The notes beneath the pieces are model-generated. The model was not told the DNA's origin. It saw nothing but the letters and a program-made list of their open reading frames with translations, and ran no database searches. A stretch of 64,000 nt of DNA from Actinomadura graeca. GTDB lineage: Bacteria > Actinomycetota > Actinomycetes > Streptosporangiales > Streptosporangiaceae. Made by a program: the position numbers and the translations under genes. The DNA lies in assembly GCF_019175365.1 (NCBI RefSeq), contig NZ_CP059572.1, forward strand, positions 4,340,001 through 4,404,000, written 5' to 3'. Position 1 is the stretch's first letter. Each line of letters starts with the position of its first letter. This document shows positions 1 to 8,233 of the stretch, one piece after another.

Positions 1-1
1 G

Positions 2-313
2 GCGGCGAAGGCGCGCGCGGGCAAGGCGACCCCGGCGGACCTGTCCGACGGCACGATCACGATCACGAACGTGGGCGTGTTCGGTGTGGACACCGGGACG
101 CCGATCATCACCCCCGGCGAGGCCGCGATCCTGGCGTTCGGCCAGATCCGGGACATGCCGTGGGTGCACGAGGGCGAGCTGGCGATCCGCAAGGTCACCA
201 CGCTGTCCCTGTCGTTCGACCACCGCATCATCGACGGCGAGCTGGGGTCGCGGGTGCTCCGCGACATCGGCGACATGCTGGAGGACCCGCTCCACATCCT
301 CGCCTGGAGCTGA
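2..313 (+). CDS. 2-oxoacid dehydrogenase E2 component, C-terminal part
   Basis: This is the 3' end of a dihydrolipoamide acyltransferase (E2) gene that enters from the left edge, so the lipoyl and E1/E3-binding domains are not visible. The visible ~103 residues are the end of the catalytic domain, including the active-site signature SFDHRIIDGE (HxxxDG), where His and Asp serve acyl transfer to CoA. E2 is the core of pyruvate-type or branched-chain 2-oxoacid dehydrogenase complexes in the cytoplasm; the substrate cannot be decided from this fragment. The reading frame is open from base 2. A strong palindrome follows the stop codon. Confidence 0.93.
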   Translation, partial: AAKARAGKATPADLSDGTITITNVGVFGVDTGTPIITPGEAAILAFGQIRDMPWVHEGELAIRKVTTLSLSFDHRIIDGELGSRVLRDIGDMLEDPLHILAWS

Positions 314-328
314 CGGTGCGCTGATCTC

Positions 329-362
329 ATCCCGGCCCCGGGGCGCGCCCCGGGGCCGGGAT
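329..362. terminator. Perfect 34-bp palindrome between convergent genes
   Basis: A 17-bp perfect inverted repeat (ATCCCGGCCCCGGGGCG and its complement) lies between the E2 stop and the converging lipoprotein gene. It has no T-tract, as is usual for high-GC actinomycete terminators, and is placed to end transcription from both sides. Confidence 0.7.
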
Positions 363-412
363 GGGCCAGCGCGTCATCGCTTCACGTGACGGCTGAGACG
401 CGTCCCGGTGGG

Positions 413-2194
413 TCAGGAGACCGGGACGTTGTTGACCTTGCCGAAGGGGCCGCCGTCGAAGACGACCGACGTGACGTTTCCCGGTGGCGCGGGCATGTAG
501 ACGATCCCGCGCACCGGCTCGTTGACGCCCGTCCTGTAGGCGGCGGATGCGGAGCCCACGTACAGGGCGCTGCCCTTGAAGACCGGGGTGCCTATGCGGA
601 CGGCGCGGTACACGTCCTTCTCACCTGGTGCGGAGATTGAGAAGGATGTGAAGACGCCGCCCGGATAGTCCTTGTGCGCGTAGGAGGCGCTCAGCGGGGT
701 CGTCCCAGGCCCTTCGTTGACGATGTCGAAAACGGCGACGATGTAGGCGCCGTCCCGGAAGAAGGGTTTGACGTCCAGCCGCCTCTTGTCCGCGCCGAAC
801 CGGCCGTAACGGCTCGCCACAGTGGCACCGTCCTGCGGACGGAACGCGGACGGAGCGGTGCTTCCGCCACGTCCGCCCGCCGGGGCGGTGCTGCGCCCGG
901 TGGTCGGGGCGGTCTGCTGCCGGACCTCGTAGGTGATCTCCACGCGGCGGTTGCGGGCGCGGGCCTTCGCATCGTCCGGGCCGCCTTCCTGGGCGATCAG
1001 ATCCGTCTCGCCCTTGCCGTGCGCGGAGTACTTGTAGGAGTCGCCCAGGCGGCTCTTCAGCTCCTTCATGACGGTTTCGGCGCGGGCGCGCGACAGCTTG
1101 AGGTTGTAGGAGTCGCTGCCCTTGCTGTCGGTGTGCCCGGTGAAGGTGAGGGGCCGCCGGGCGGGGTCGGCCTTCTCCTTGATCTCCTGGGCGGCCTCGT
1201 CCAGCACGACCTTCGCGCGCGCCGACAGCTTGGCCGAGTTGAACGCGAACAGCACGTCGGTGCGGAGGTTGACCGTCACGTCCGAGCCGCTGGACGTGAC
1301 GTCCTTGATCTCGCCTTCGGTGATGTCGTACAGCTCGGCCGGGGCCCCGGCCACGCCTCCCGCCTGCGGCGACGAGGACGGCGACCCGGACGGCGACCCC
1401 GACGAAGACGCGCTCCCCGACGTCGCGGAAGGGCCGGTGCCGCCCGGGGCGGGCGAGGTGGGCGAGGCTGACGGGCTGGGCGCGCTCCCCGTGCCGCTCA
1501 CCGGGATGCCGGTGAACTCCCCCGTCGTGCCCGGCGTGAACACCGTGACCTGCTGGACGTCCTGCGGGAGGGGCGGGAGTTCGGCCACCATCTCGCGGGT
1601 GGCGCCCGGCGCGAACTGCTCGCCGGTGGCCGACGCCGCAGGGCGGTAGAACCTGCGCCCGACCGGGTCGAGGACGCTCGCGGGGATCGGCACGGACTTG
1701 GCGGACGAGTCCAGCGACGTCACGCTGTAGCGCACCACCGACCTGGCGCCCTGCCGCTCCACGCCCTTGACCTCGACGCGGGCATGCAACGCGCCCGTCG
1801 CGCCGGCGGTCGGCGCACCACCCACGCTGCCCGGCCCACCCACACTGCCCGGGCCACCCGTGCCGCCCGGCCCGCCCACGCCGCTGGGACCACCCGAACC
1901 ACTCGATGTGCTCGTCCCGCCCACACTGCCAGGGCCGCCTACACTGCCCGGCCCGCGCGCGCCGCCAGGGCCACCCGTGCCGCCCGTCCCGCCCGGGATT
2001 CCCGTGCTGGACGGGATGCCGAACCAGCCCTCACGGACGTACTTCCCGCCGGACGGAGTGGGGGCGGGCGCGGGGCCGCCCGCCTTGGCCGTCGGGGGGT
2101 CGCTCGTCTCGGCCTTCCCGGAGTTCGCACAGCCTGCGGCGGACAACAGCCCGGCAAGGCAGACGGCAAAAGGGACGCTCGCGGCGGCGCGCAT
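413..2194 (-). CDS. OmpA-family lipoprotein with collagen-like glycine-rich region
   Basis: Secreted lipoprotein of about 593 aa. The chosen ATG gives a signal peptide with lipobox LLSAAGC, preceded on its strand by GGAGAG; an earlier in-frame start would put 34 extra residues before the signal peptide. After the lipobox comes a glycine-rich stretch of collagen-like triplets (GPGSVGG repeated), then a domain shared with DUF-type surface proteins, a Ser/Pro/Gly linker, and an OmpA peptidoglycan-binding domain (TDVLFAFNSAKL, then GHTDSKGSDSYNLKLSRAR and RARNRRVEI). A further beta-rich C-terminal domain of about 130 residues follows. It probably ties the membrane to peptidoglycan; the function of the outer part is unknown. 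Confidence 0.88.
   Translation of the reverse strand: MRAAASVPFAVCLAGLLSAAGCANSGKAETSDPPTAKAGGPAPAPTPSGGKYVREGWFGIPSSTGIPGGTGGTGGPGGARGPGSVGGPGSVGGTSTSSGSGGPSGVGGPGGTGGPGSVGGPGSVGGAPTAGATGALHARVEVKGVERQGARSVVRYSVTSLDSSAKSVPIPASVLDPVGRRFYRPAASATGEQFAPGATREMVAELPPLPQDVQQVTVFTPGTTGEFTGIPVSGTGSAPSPSASPTSPAPGGTGPSATSGSASSSGSPSGSPSSSPQAGGVAGAPAELYDITEGEIKDVTSSGSDVTVNLRTDVLFAFNSAKLSARAKVVLDEAAQEIKEKADPARRPLTFTGHTDSKGSDSYNLKLSRARAETVMKELKSRLGDSYKYSAHGKGETDLIAQEGGPDDAKARARNRRVEITYEVRQQTAPTTGRSTAPAGGRGGSTAPSAFRPQDGATVASRYGRFGADKRRLDVKPFFRDGAYIVAVFDIVNEGPGTTPLSASYAHKDYPGGVFTSFSISAPGEKDVYRAVRIGTPVFKGSALYVGSASAAYRTGVNEPVRGIVYMPAPPGNVTSVVFDGGPFGKVNNVPVS
1790..2000 (-). repeat. Tandem repeats encoding Gly-rich collagen-like triplets
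   Basis: Imperfect short repeats (units such as CACACTGCCCGGGCCACCC on the plus strand) encode the GPGSVGGPGS-type region of the lipoprotein. Their repetition suggests the region can expand or contract by slippage. Confidence 0.7.
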
Positions 2195-2282
2195 CGGGCT
2201 CTCCGGTCGAATGGGGGTGGCGGGGAGGTCGCGGCTTACAGTAATGAGCCCGGCGGCCGAGCGCAGCACCCGGCCGCATGCG

Positions 2283-2315
2283 GCGGCCCCTGCCACGCGA
2301 GATGGCAGGGGCCGC
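2283..2315 (-). terminator. Hairpin terminator of fadE5
   Basis: A 13-bp perfect stem (GCGGCCCCTGCCA with its complement) and 7-nt loop lie just downstream of the fadE5 stop and upstream of the lipoprotein gene. It probably separates the two minus-strand units. Confidence 0.75.
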
Positions 2316-2373
2316 TTCCCTGACCGCGGGAGGCGGAGCGGGGCCCGGAGGGGCGGTCAGGTCCGGTGGACGG

Positions 2374-4209
2374 TCAGAACGCCTCTTCGGGAAGGTCCAT
2401 GACGTCCAGGCTGGTGGCCTCGGTGATCGCACGGTCGGCGGCCAGGCGTGGCAGAACGGTCTGGCAGAAGAACTGCGCCGCGGCGACCTTGCCCGTGTAG
2501 AAGGCGGTGTCGGAGGCGGAGACGCCGTCGCCGCCGAGGGCGTTGAGGGCGATCTCGGCCTGGCGGCACAGCAGCCACGCGACGATCAGGTCCCCGAGGG
2601 CGAGCAGCAGCCGGGACGTGCCGAGCCCGACCTTGTACAGCTGCCTCGGGTCCTCCGCCGAGCCGAGCGCCCAGCCGATCATCGGGTCGAGGATGCCCTG
2701 CACGTCGTCGAGGGCGCGGGCGAGCAGCGCGCGCTCGTTCTTGAGGCGGCCGTTGCCGGCGTCGCTCTCGGCGAACGCCCGGATCTCGCCCGCCAGTTCC
2801 TTCAGGGACGCGCCGCCGTCCCGGAGGATCTTGCGGAAGAACAGGTCCTGGCCCTGGATCGCGGTGGTGCCCTCGTACAGGGTGTCGATCTTGGAGTCAC
2901 GGATGTACTGCTCGATCGGGTAGTCCTGGAGGAAGCCGGAACCGCCGAGGGTCTGGAGGGACTCCGCGCCGAGCAGCGCGTAGGCGCGCTCTGAGCCGAA
3001 GCCCTTGACGATGGGCAGCAGCAGGTCGTTGATCTTCTCGGCGCGCTCGTCCCGGCGTCCCTCGTGCTCGGCGATCTGCACGGCGTCCTGGTAGGACGCG
3101 GCGAGCAGCACCAGCGCCCGCATGCCCTCGGCGTACGCCTTCTGCGTCATGAGGCTGCGGCGGACGTCGGGGTGGTGCGTGATCGTCACGCGGGGCGCGG
3201 ACTTGTCGGTCATCTGCGTCATGTCGGCGCCCTGCACGCGCTCCTTGGCGTACGCCAGCGCGTTGAGGTAACCGGTGGACAGCGTGGCGATGGCCTTCGT
3301 GCCGACCATCATCCGCGCGTACTCGATGACCAGGAACATCTGCCGGATGCCCTGGTGCACGTCGCCGACGAGGTAGCCCACGGCGGGGCTCTTCCCGCCG
3401 AACGTCAGCTCGCAGGTCGTCGAGACCTTCAGGCCCATCTTCTTCTCGACGCCGGTCACGTAGGCGCCGTTGCGCTCGCCCAGCTCACCGGTCTCCAGGT
3501 CCACCAGGTACTTCGGGACGAGGAACATCGACAGGCCCTTGGTGCCGGGCCCGGCGCCCTCGGGACGGGCCAGCACCAGGTGGAAGATGTTCTCGGCCAT
3601 GTCGTGCTCGGCCGAGGTGATGAAGCGCTTGACGCCCTCGATGTGCCAGGTGCCGTCCGGCTGCGGGACGGCCTTCGCGCGTCCGGCGCCGACGTCGGAG
3701 CCCGCGTCGGGCTCGGTCAGCACCATCGTGGCGCTCCACTGCCGCTCAAGGGCCAGCTCGGCGAACCTCTTCTGCTCGGGCGTGCCGATGTGCCAGAGGA
3801 TCTGGGCGAAGCCGGGGCCGGAGGCGAACATGAAGACGGCGGGGTTGGCGCCCAGCACCTGCTCGGCGACGGCCCAGGAGAGCGAGCGGGGGGCGCCGCT
3901 GCCGCCGAACTCCGGGGTGAGGTCCAGCCGGAACCACTCGGCGTCCATCCACGTCTTGAACGACTTCTTGAAGCCCTCCGGCATGGTCACGGTGCCGGTG
4001 GCGGGGTCGAACACCGGCGGGTGACGGTCGGCGTCCTCGAAGGACTCGGCGAGCGGGCCCTCGGCGAGGCGGTTCACCTCGTCGAGGACGCTGCGCACGG
4101 TGTCCTCGTCCAGTTCCGCGTACGGCCCCCTGCCGAGGAGGTCCTGGCGCCTGAACACCTCGAAGAGGTTGAACTCCAGGTCCCGGAGGTTGCTCTTGTA
4201 GTGCCCCAT
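2374..4209 (-). CDS. fadE5: FadE5-type acyl-CoA dehydrogenase
   Basis: FAD-dependent acyl-CoA dehydrogenase of 611 aa, the first oxidative step of fatty acid beta-oxidation in the cytoplasm. It resembles the mycobacterial FadE5 group throughout: start [10 protein letters not shown], the flavin/substrate motif [39 protein letters not shown], the [21 protein letters not shown] block, and the catalytic-base region [11 protein letters not shown]. The extra C-terminal domain ends in EEAF, where mycobacterial FadE5 ends in DEAAF. FadE5 enzymes have broad acyl-chain specificity; the substrate here is inferred from the family. Two short palindromes upstream suggest control by a TetR-type regulator. 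Confidence 0.93.
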   Translation of the reverse strand: MGHYKSNLRDLEFNLFEVFRRQDLLGRGPYAELDEDTVRSVLDEVNRLAEGPLAESFEDADRHPPVFDPATGTVTMPEGFKKSFKTWMDAEWFRLDLTPEFGGSGAPRSLSWAVAEQVLGANPAVFMFASGPGFAQILWHIGTPEQKRFAELALERQWSATMVLTEPDAGSDVGAGRAKAVPQPDGTWHIEGVKRFITSAEHDMAENIFHLVLARPEGAGPGTKGLSMFLVPKYLVDLETGELGERNGAYVTGVEKKMGLKVSTTCELTFGGKSPAVGYLVGDVHQGIRQMFLVIEYARMMVGTKAIATLSTGYLNALAYAKERVQGADMTQMTDKSAPRVTITHHPDVRRSLMTQKAYAEGMRALVLLAASYQDAVQIAEHEGRRDERAEKINDLLLPIVKGFGSERAYALLGAESLQTLGGSGFLQDYPIEQYIRDSKIDTLYEGTTAIQGQDLFFRKILRDGGASLKELAGEIRAFAESDAGNGRLKNERALLARALDDVQGILDPMIGWALGSAEDPRQLYKVGLGTSRLLLALGDLIVAWLLCRQAEIALNALGGDGVSASDTAFYTGKVAAAQFFCQTVLPRLAADRAITEATSLDVMDLPEEAF

Positions 4210-4254
4210 TCGAGACTCCGTCCGGTCCAGCGGCGGCCGATGCCCCGCGCGTGG

Positions 4255-4292
4255 TACTGGTCAGTAACTCACCATCATGCTACCCGCTGGTA
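4255..4292 (-). promoter_or_regulatory. Two palindromes upstream of fadE5 (candidate operators)
   Basis: TACTGgtCAGTA (4255-4266) and TACCcgctGGTA (4281-4292) are both perfect inverted repeats, 45-84 bp before the fadE5 start. Such sites are typical of TetR-type repressors of fatty acid genes; no regulator gene lies next to them. Confidence 0.45.
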
Positions 4293-4556
4293 ACCAGATC
4301 CGACCACCCCGGAAGAGGACGATCCGCGGGATGCAGGCCACATCGACCCGCCCGCCGGTTCCCTGAGGTGACACAATTCACAGCCGATGACCCCCTCCTC
4401 TACTTGTCGGTAACAGAAACCAGACAAGTAGCTACAGAGCACTCTTTTAGCTATATACAGGGCACTCAACTACCTGTTGGGTGTTTCGGAAAGATGTCCT
4501 CGGCCCGTCCACGAGATGGCGGAGGCATGGGTTCCCTCGCATTTAGCGCCATTCGC

Positions 4557-4586
4557 TTGACACGACTCCAAGGTGACCGATAAAGC
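4557..4586 (+). promoter_or_regulatory. Candidate promoter of the polysaccharide operon
   Basis: TTGACA followed after 18 bp by TAAAGC resembles a housekeeping-type promoter facing the GT2 gene. It would give a leader of roughly 140 nt. The surrounding 4293-4700 stretch is AT-richer than the genes and holds no recognisable gene. Confidence 0.4.
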
Positions 4587-4619
4587 ACCCCACCCCGTCT
4601 GACCTGGTGATCGTGTATG

Positions 4620-4631
4620 GCCAGATCTGGC
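4620..4631. promoter_or_regulatory. Perfect palindrome GCCAGATCTGGC in the GT2 leader
   Basis: A 12-bp perfect palindrome between the candidate promoter and the leader hairpin. It could be an operator; nothing identifies its regulator. Confidence 0.3.
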
Positions 4632-4700
4632 AAAAGTGGATCGACCACCCCAAGAGGTCCCTCTAACTAGAGATGGCGCGGGGGCGCTCGGGACTGCTGT

Positions 4701-4730
4701 CCCCTCCCGTGACCACACGGGAGGGGAGGA
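4701..4730 (+). promoter_or_regulatory. Hairpin abutting the GT2 ribosome-binding site
   Basis: CCCCTCCCGTG-acca-CACGGGAGGGG forms an 11-bp stem with a tetraloop. Its 3' arm runs directly into the Shine-Dalgarno sequence (GGAGGA at 4725-4730), three bases before the GTG start. Translation of the synthase may therefore depend on opening the stem. Confidence 0.6.
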
Positions 4731-4733
4731 CGA

Positions 4734-6002
4734 GTGTCATCTGTCACGGGATGGCTGAGCGACGCCTGGGAGACGGTCGCGGGGGCGACCGCCGGAGGCG
4801 ACTGGCGGAAGTTCGTTCCGCTGGGCTTCGCGGGACTGCTGGTGTGGGGGCTCTGGCTCTACCGCGTCGTGCTGTCCCGCTTGGACCGGCCTGTGGTCAA
4901 CAACTTCCGGACGACGGTGTCGGTCGTGGTGCCGTCGTACCGTGAGGACCCCGAGATCCTGATCCGGTGCCTGGACAGCTGGCTCTCGCAGGACCCGAGC
5001 GAGGTCATCATCGTGATCGACGTCAAGGACGTCGAGGGGCACCGCAGGCTCGCCGAGGTCGAGGACCCGCGGCTGCACGTGCTGATCTACGAGCACTCCG
5101 GCAAGCGCTCCGCGCTCGGCGTCGGCATCCGCGCGGCGCGGGGCGAGATCGTGGTGTTCGCCGACTCCGACACCTGGTGGCAGCCCGGGCTGCTCGACGC
5201 GGTGCAGATGCCATTCGAGGACCCGCAGGTCGGCGGGGTCGGCACGCAGCAGAACGTCTACCAGCGCACGACGAGCGTGTGGCGGCGGATCGCCGACTGG
5301 CTGGTCAACCTGCGCTACTACGACTACGTCCCGGCGATGGGCTCCAAGGGCGGCGTCGCGTGCCTGTCCGGACGCACCGCCGCGTACCGCCGCTCGGTCA
5401 TCCAGCCGGTGGTGGAGAACCTGGAGAACGAGTTCTTCCTCGGGCGCCGCTGCATCGCCGGCGACGACGGGCGGCTCACCTGGCTGACCCTGTCGCAGGG
5501 GTACAAGACCGTGCACCAGTCGTCGGCGCGCGCGATCTCGATGTTCCCCGACTCGTTCCGCGCCTTCTTCAAGCAGCGGATCCGCTGGAGCCGCAACTCC
5601 TACCGCTGCTACCTCACGGCCTTGTGGAAGGGCTGGCTGTGGAAGACGCCGTTCGTCACGAAGGTCACCGTCCTGCAGATCCTGCTGACGCCGGTCACCA
5701 TGGGCGTGACGCTCGGCTACCTGATCTTCAGCCGGATCCTGGACAACCTGACCCCCCTCGGCATCTCGCTCGCGATCGGATGGGTGCTGTTCGGACGCGG
5801 CGTGCGCGGTTACTCGCACCTCAGGCGCCACCCCGGCGAGATCCTGCTGCTGCCGCTGACCGCGCTGGTCATCATGATGATCTCGTTGCCGATCAAGCTG
5901 TACGCGTTCGTGACGATGAACAAACAGGGCTGGCTGACCCGCTCGTCCGACCAGGTCGGCGGCGCCGGGCAGAGCGCCAGTTCGCTCCAGGGGGTTGGCT
6001 GA
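4734..6002 (+). CDS. Membrane family 2 glycosyltransferase (polysaccharide synthase)
   Basis: Processive-type GT2 enzyme of 422 aa, likely polymerising a nucleotide-sugar at the membrane in the manner of hyaluronan or cellulose synthases. One membrane helix lies near residues 28-48. The cytoplasmic GT-A domain has SVVVPSYRED, the metal-binding DSD (in VFADSDTWW), an acceptor-site region with AGDDGRLT and the QRIRWSR signature typical of processive synthases. At least three further helices follow. GTG was chosen because GGAGGA precedes it. It heads an operon with three beta-helix proteins and a UDP-glucose dehydrogenase, which suggests a uronic-acid-containing polymer. The product is inferred. 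Confidence 0.88.
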   Translation: MSSVTGWLSDAWETVAGATAGGDWRKFVPLGFAGLLVWGLWLYRVVLSRLDRPVVNNFRTTVSVVVPSYREDPEILIRCLDSWLSQDPSEVIIVIDVKDVEGHRRLAEVEDPRLHVLIYEHSGKRSALGVGIRAARGEIVVFADSDTWWQPGLLDAVQMPFEDPQVGGVGTQQNVYQRTTSVWRRIADWLVNLRYYDYVPAMGSKGGVACLSGRTAAYRRSVIQPVVENLENEFFLGRRCIAGDDGRLTWLTLSQGYKTVHQSSARAISMFPDSFRAFFKQRIRWSRNSYRCYLTALWKGWLWKTPFVTKVTVLQILLTPVTMGVTLGYLIFSRILDNLTPLGISLAIGWVLFGRGVRGYSHLRRHPGEILLLPLTALVIMMISLPIKLYAFVTMNKQGWLTRSSDQVGGAGQSASSLQGVG

Positions 6003-6003
6003 G

Positions 6004-8232
6004 GTGATCGGCACGGCACTCCGTCCCAGGGCGCTGCGCGCGGCGGGACGCGGGACGGTCTGCGCCGGTCTCGCGGCCGGCTTCGGGCTCGTCCCGGCCG
6101 CGCTGCCGGCGGCCGCGGCGCCGACGCCACCAAGGCCGGCGCGCGCGCACGCGGGACCCCAGGACGACGCGACGCAGCAGGCGGCGCTCGTCGACCGGGA
6201 GGACCAGCGGATCATGCAGACGCGGTCGGTGCTGGCCGCGATCCTGCAGATCGGCGGGCGGGCCACCGCGCAGTGGAAGCGGCCGCAGATCTTCGGCTCC
6301 AGCCAGGGCAAGACGCTCGTGCTGCCCGCGGTGAACAGCGGCAAGCCGTACACCATCAACGACCTGCGCCGGTACGGGGGCCGCTACTTCCAGCGGCTGC
6401 CGGACGGCTCGTTCCTGCTCGGCGCGCACGTGTTCGTCGCGGACGGCGCGGGCCTGCTGCTGTCCAACCCGTCCGGCGGGCCGCTCGTGATCCGGATGGG
6501 CAGCATGCCGGGCGCGTTCAGCTCGATCGTCAGCTTCGGCGGCAACATCAGGATCGAGGGCAACCGCCGGTACCCGGTGCAGATCACGAGCTGGGACCCG
6601 CGGACGCGGGGGCCGGACACGCAGGTCTCCGACGGGCGCGCCTACCTGCGGGCGGTCGGCGGCGAGTTCCGGATGAAGTACGCCCACGTGTCCCGGCTCG
6701 GGTTCTGGAGCGGGCGGACGGGCGGCATCGCGCTCACCGGCACCGACCGCCCGGCCAGCGCCGCCAAGCACCTGAACAAGGAGCAGCGGCACGCCAACAA
6801 GCAGCGGCGGCTGGAGCAACAGCAGCAGGGCGGCTCGGGCGGCGGCCCCGGCGACATCGAGACCGAGAAGCCCGGCGGCACCGCCACCCACGTCCCGGCG
6901 GCCGACCTGGTCACCGGGTCGATCGACCACAGCACGATCAGCGGCGACGCGTTCGGGCTGTTCGTGTCCGGCTCCAACCAGACGCAGGTGACCAGCAACC
7001 GGATCGAGAACAGCCTGGTGCACGGCGTGGTCATGCACCGGTTCGCCAAGAACGCCACCATCTCCGACACGACGGTGACGGGCAGCCGCGGCGACGGGTT
7101 CGTGCTGTCCAGGGCGACGGAGAAGGTCCGGGTCACCGGCTGCACGTCCGAGCGGAACGGCCATAACGGCTTCACCGTCAACGGGCAGGCACTGGCCGAC
7201 GGCCCGTCCGCGTCCGGCGAGTCGCTGGAGAGCTTCGGCGACAGCTCGATCAACAACAGCCTGGCCAGGAACAACGGCCACTACGGCATCGAGCTGCTCG
7301 GCGGCGACAAGCTGTCGGTGCAGAACAGCAGGGTCATCGGCGGGGACATGGGCATCGTGGTCCGCTCCGCCGCCACGCAGGTGCAGATCTCCGGGAACCG
7401 GCTGTCCGGGCAGGTCCGCCAGGGCATCTCGCTGCGTGACGGGGTGAAGGGCGCGAGCCTCGCCGGCAACACCGTCGACGGCCCGCGCACCGGCATCTAC
7501 CTGCGCAACTCGTCCGGGACGCTCGTCGGGAACGTCATCAAGGGCGCGTCCGCGCACGGCATCACGCTGATCGGCGGCTCGGGCGGCTCGGAGATCCGCG
7601 ACAACAGCCTGAGCGGCTCCGGGACGAGCGCGGTGAGCACGTCCCGCGCCCACGGCCGGGTCACCAAGGCCGACAACGACACCGACGGATGGCACGACAC
7701 GGCGTCGCTGTGGATGAAGGCGCAGCGGTACATGACGCCGCTGAACGTCATCTGGGCGTGCGTCTTCGCGCTGGTCATCATCACGATGCTGCGCGCCCGC
7801 GGGGACGGCAGGCGCTTCGGGCGGACGGGCGTCCACCCGTACACCCTCCAGCGGCCGCTGGAGGAGCGCCCGGTCTGGCGGCTGCCGCGCCGCGGGGGCC
7901 CCGGCCCCCGGCAGGGCCGTCCGGCGCCCGCCTCCGGTACCCCTGGTACCGCCGGTGCCCCTGGCATGCCCGGCACGCACGGCGGTCCTGGCACGCACGG
8001 CGGACCCGGAGCGCCTGGAGCACCGGGCGCAGGCGGCCCCGGTCCGGGTCCCGGCCCAGGTCAGGGCCCAGGTCAGGGCCCAGGTCAGGGCCCCGGCCCC
8101 GGCGCGGGTCCCGGAGGGGTACCGCCGCTGACGCCCGCGATGGCGGGCGCGACGACGGGCGAGCTGCCCGCGCAGCCGCCGCACCCGACGCCGCGGCACG
8201 GGCTCCCGCAGCCGGAACGGAGGGGCGTCTGA
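6004..8232 (+). CDS. Membrane-anchored parallel beta-helix protein (first paralog)
   Basis: Extracellular right-handed beta-helix protein of about 742 aa, probably acting on the polymer made by the preceding synthase. The N-terminus has a signal-like hydrophobic segment, followed by a QAALVDREDQRIMQ helix also present in the next protein. Residues of about 90-560 are repeated helix coils with many Asn/Gly turns; HGVVMHRFAKNA and SRGDGFVLSRA are conserved in the paralog. A C-terminal membrane helix (NVIWACVFALVIITML) precedes a Pro/Gly-rich tail with GPGQ repeats. GTG, one base after the synthase stop, fits a GGGGG ribosome site better than the overlapping TTG. The family includes polysaccharide epimerases and lyases, but no catalytic set could be assigned. 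Confidence 0.8.
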   Translation: MIGTALRPRALRAAGRGTVCAGLAAGFGLVPAALPAAAAPTPPRPARAHAGPQDDATQQAALVDREDQRIMQTRSVLAAILQIGGRATAQWKRPQIFGSSQGKTLVLPAVNSGKPYTINDLRRYGGRYFQRLPDGSFLLGAHVFVADGAGLLLSNPSGGPLVIRMGSMPGAFSSIVSFGGNIRIEGNRRYPVQITSWDPRTRGPDTQVSDGRAYLRAVGGEFRMKYAHVSRLGFWSGRTGGIALTGTDRPASAAKHLNKEQRHANKQRRLEQQQQGGSGGGPGDIETEKPGGTATHVPAADLVTGSIDHSTISGDAFGLFVSGSNQTQVTSNRIENSLVHGVVMHRFAKNATISDTTVTGSRGDGFVLSRATEKVRVTGCTSERNGHNGFTVNGQALADGPSASGESLESFGDSSINNSLARNNGHYGIELLGGDKLSVQNSRVIGGDMGIVVRSAATQVQISGNRLSGQVRQGISLRDGVKGASLAGNTVDGPRTGIYLRNSSGTLVGNVIKGASAHGITLIGGSGGSEIRDNSLSGSGTSAVSTSRAHGRVTKADNDTDGWHDTASLWMKAQRYMTPLNVIWACVFALVIITMLRARGDGRRFGRTGVHPYTLQRPLEERPVWRLPRRGGPGPRQGRPAPASGTPGTAGAPGMPGTHGGPGTHGGPGAPGAPGAGGPGPGPGPGQGPGQGPGQGPGPGAGPGGVPPLTPAMAGATTGELPAQPPHPTPRHGLPQPERRGV
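8041..8100 (+). repeat. 12-bp tandem repeat encoding GPGQ
   Basis: GGCCCAGGTCAG-type units are repeated head to tail in the 3' part of the first beta-helix gene and encode the GPGQGPGQ tail. The length is likely variable between strains. Confidence 0.75.
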
Positions 8233-8233
8233 C

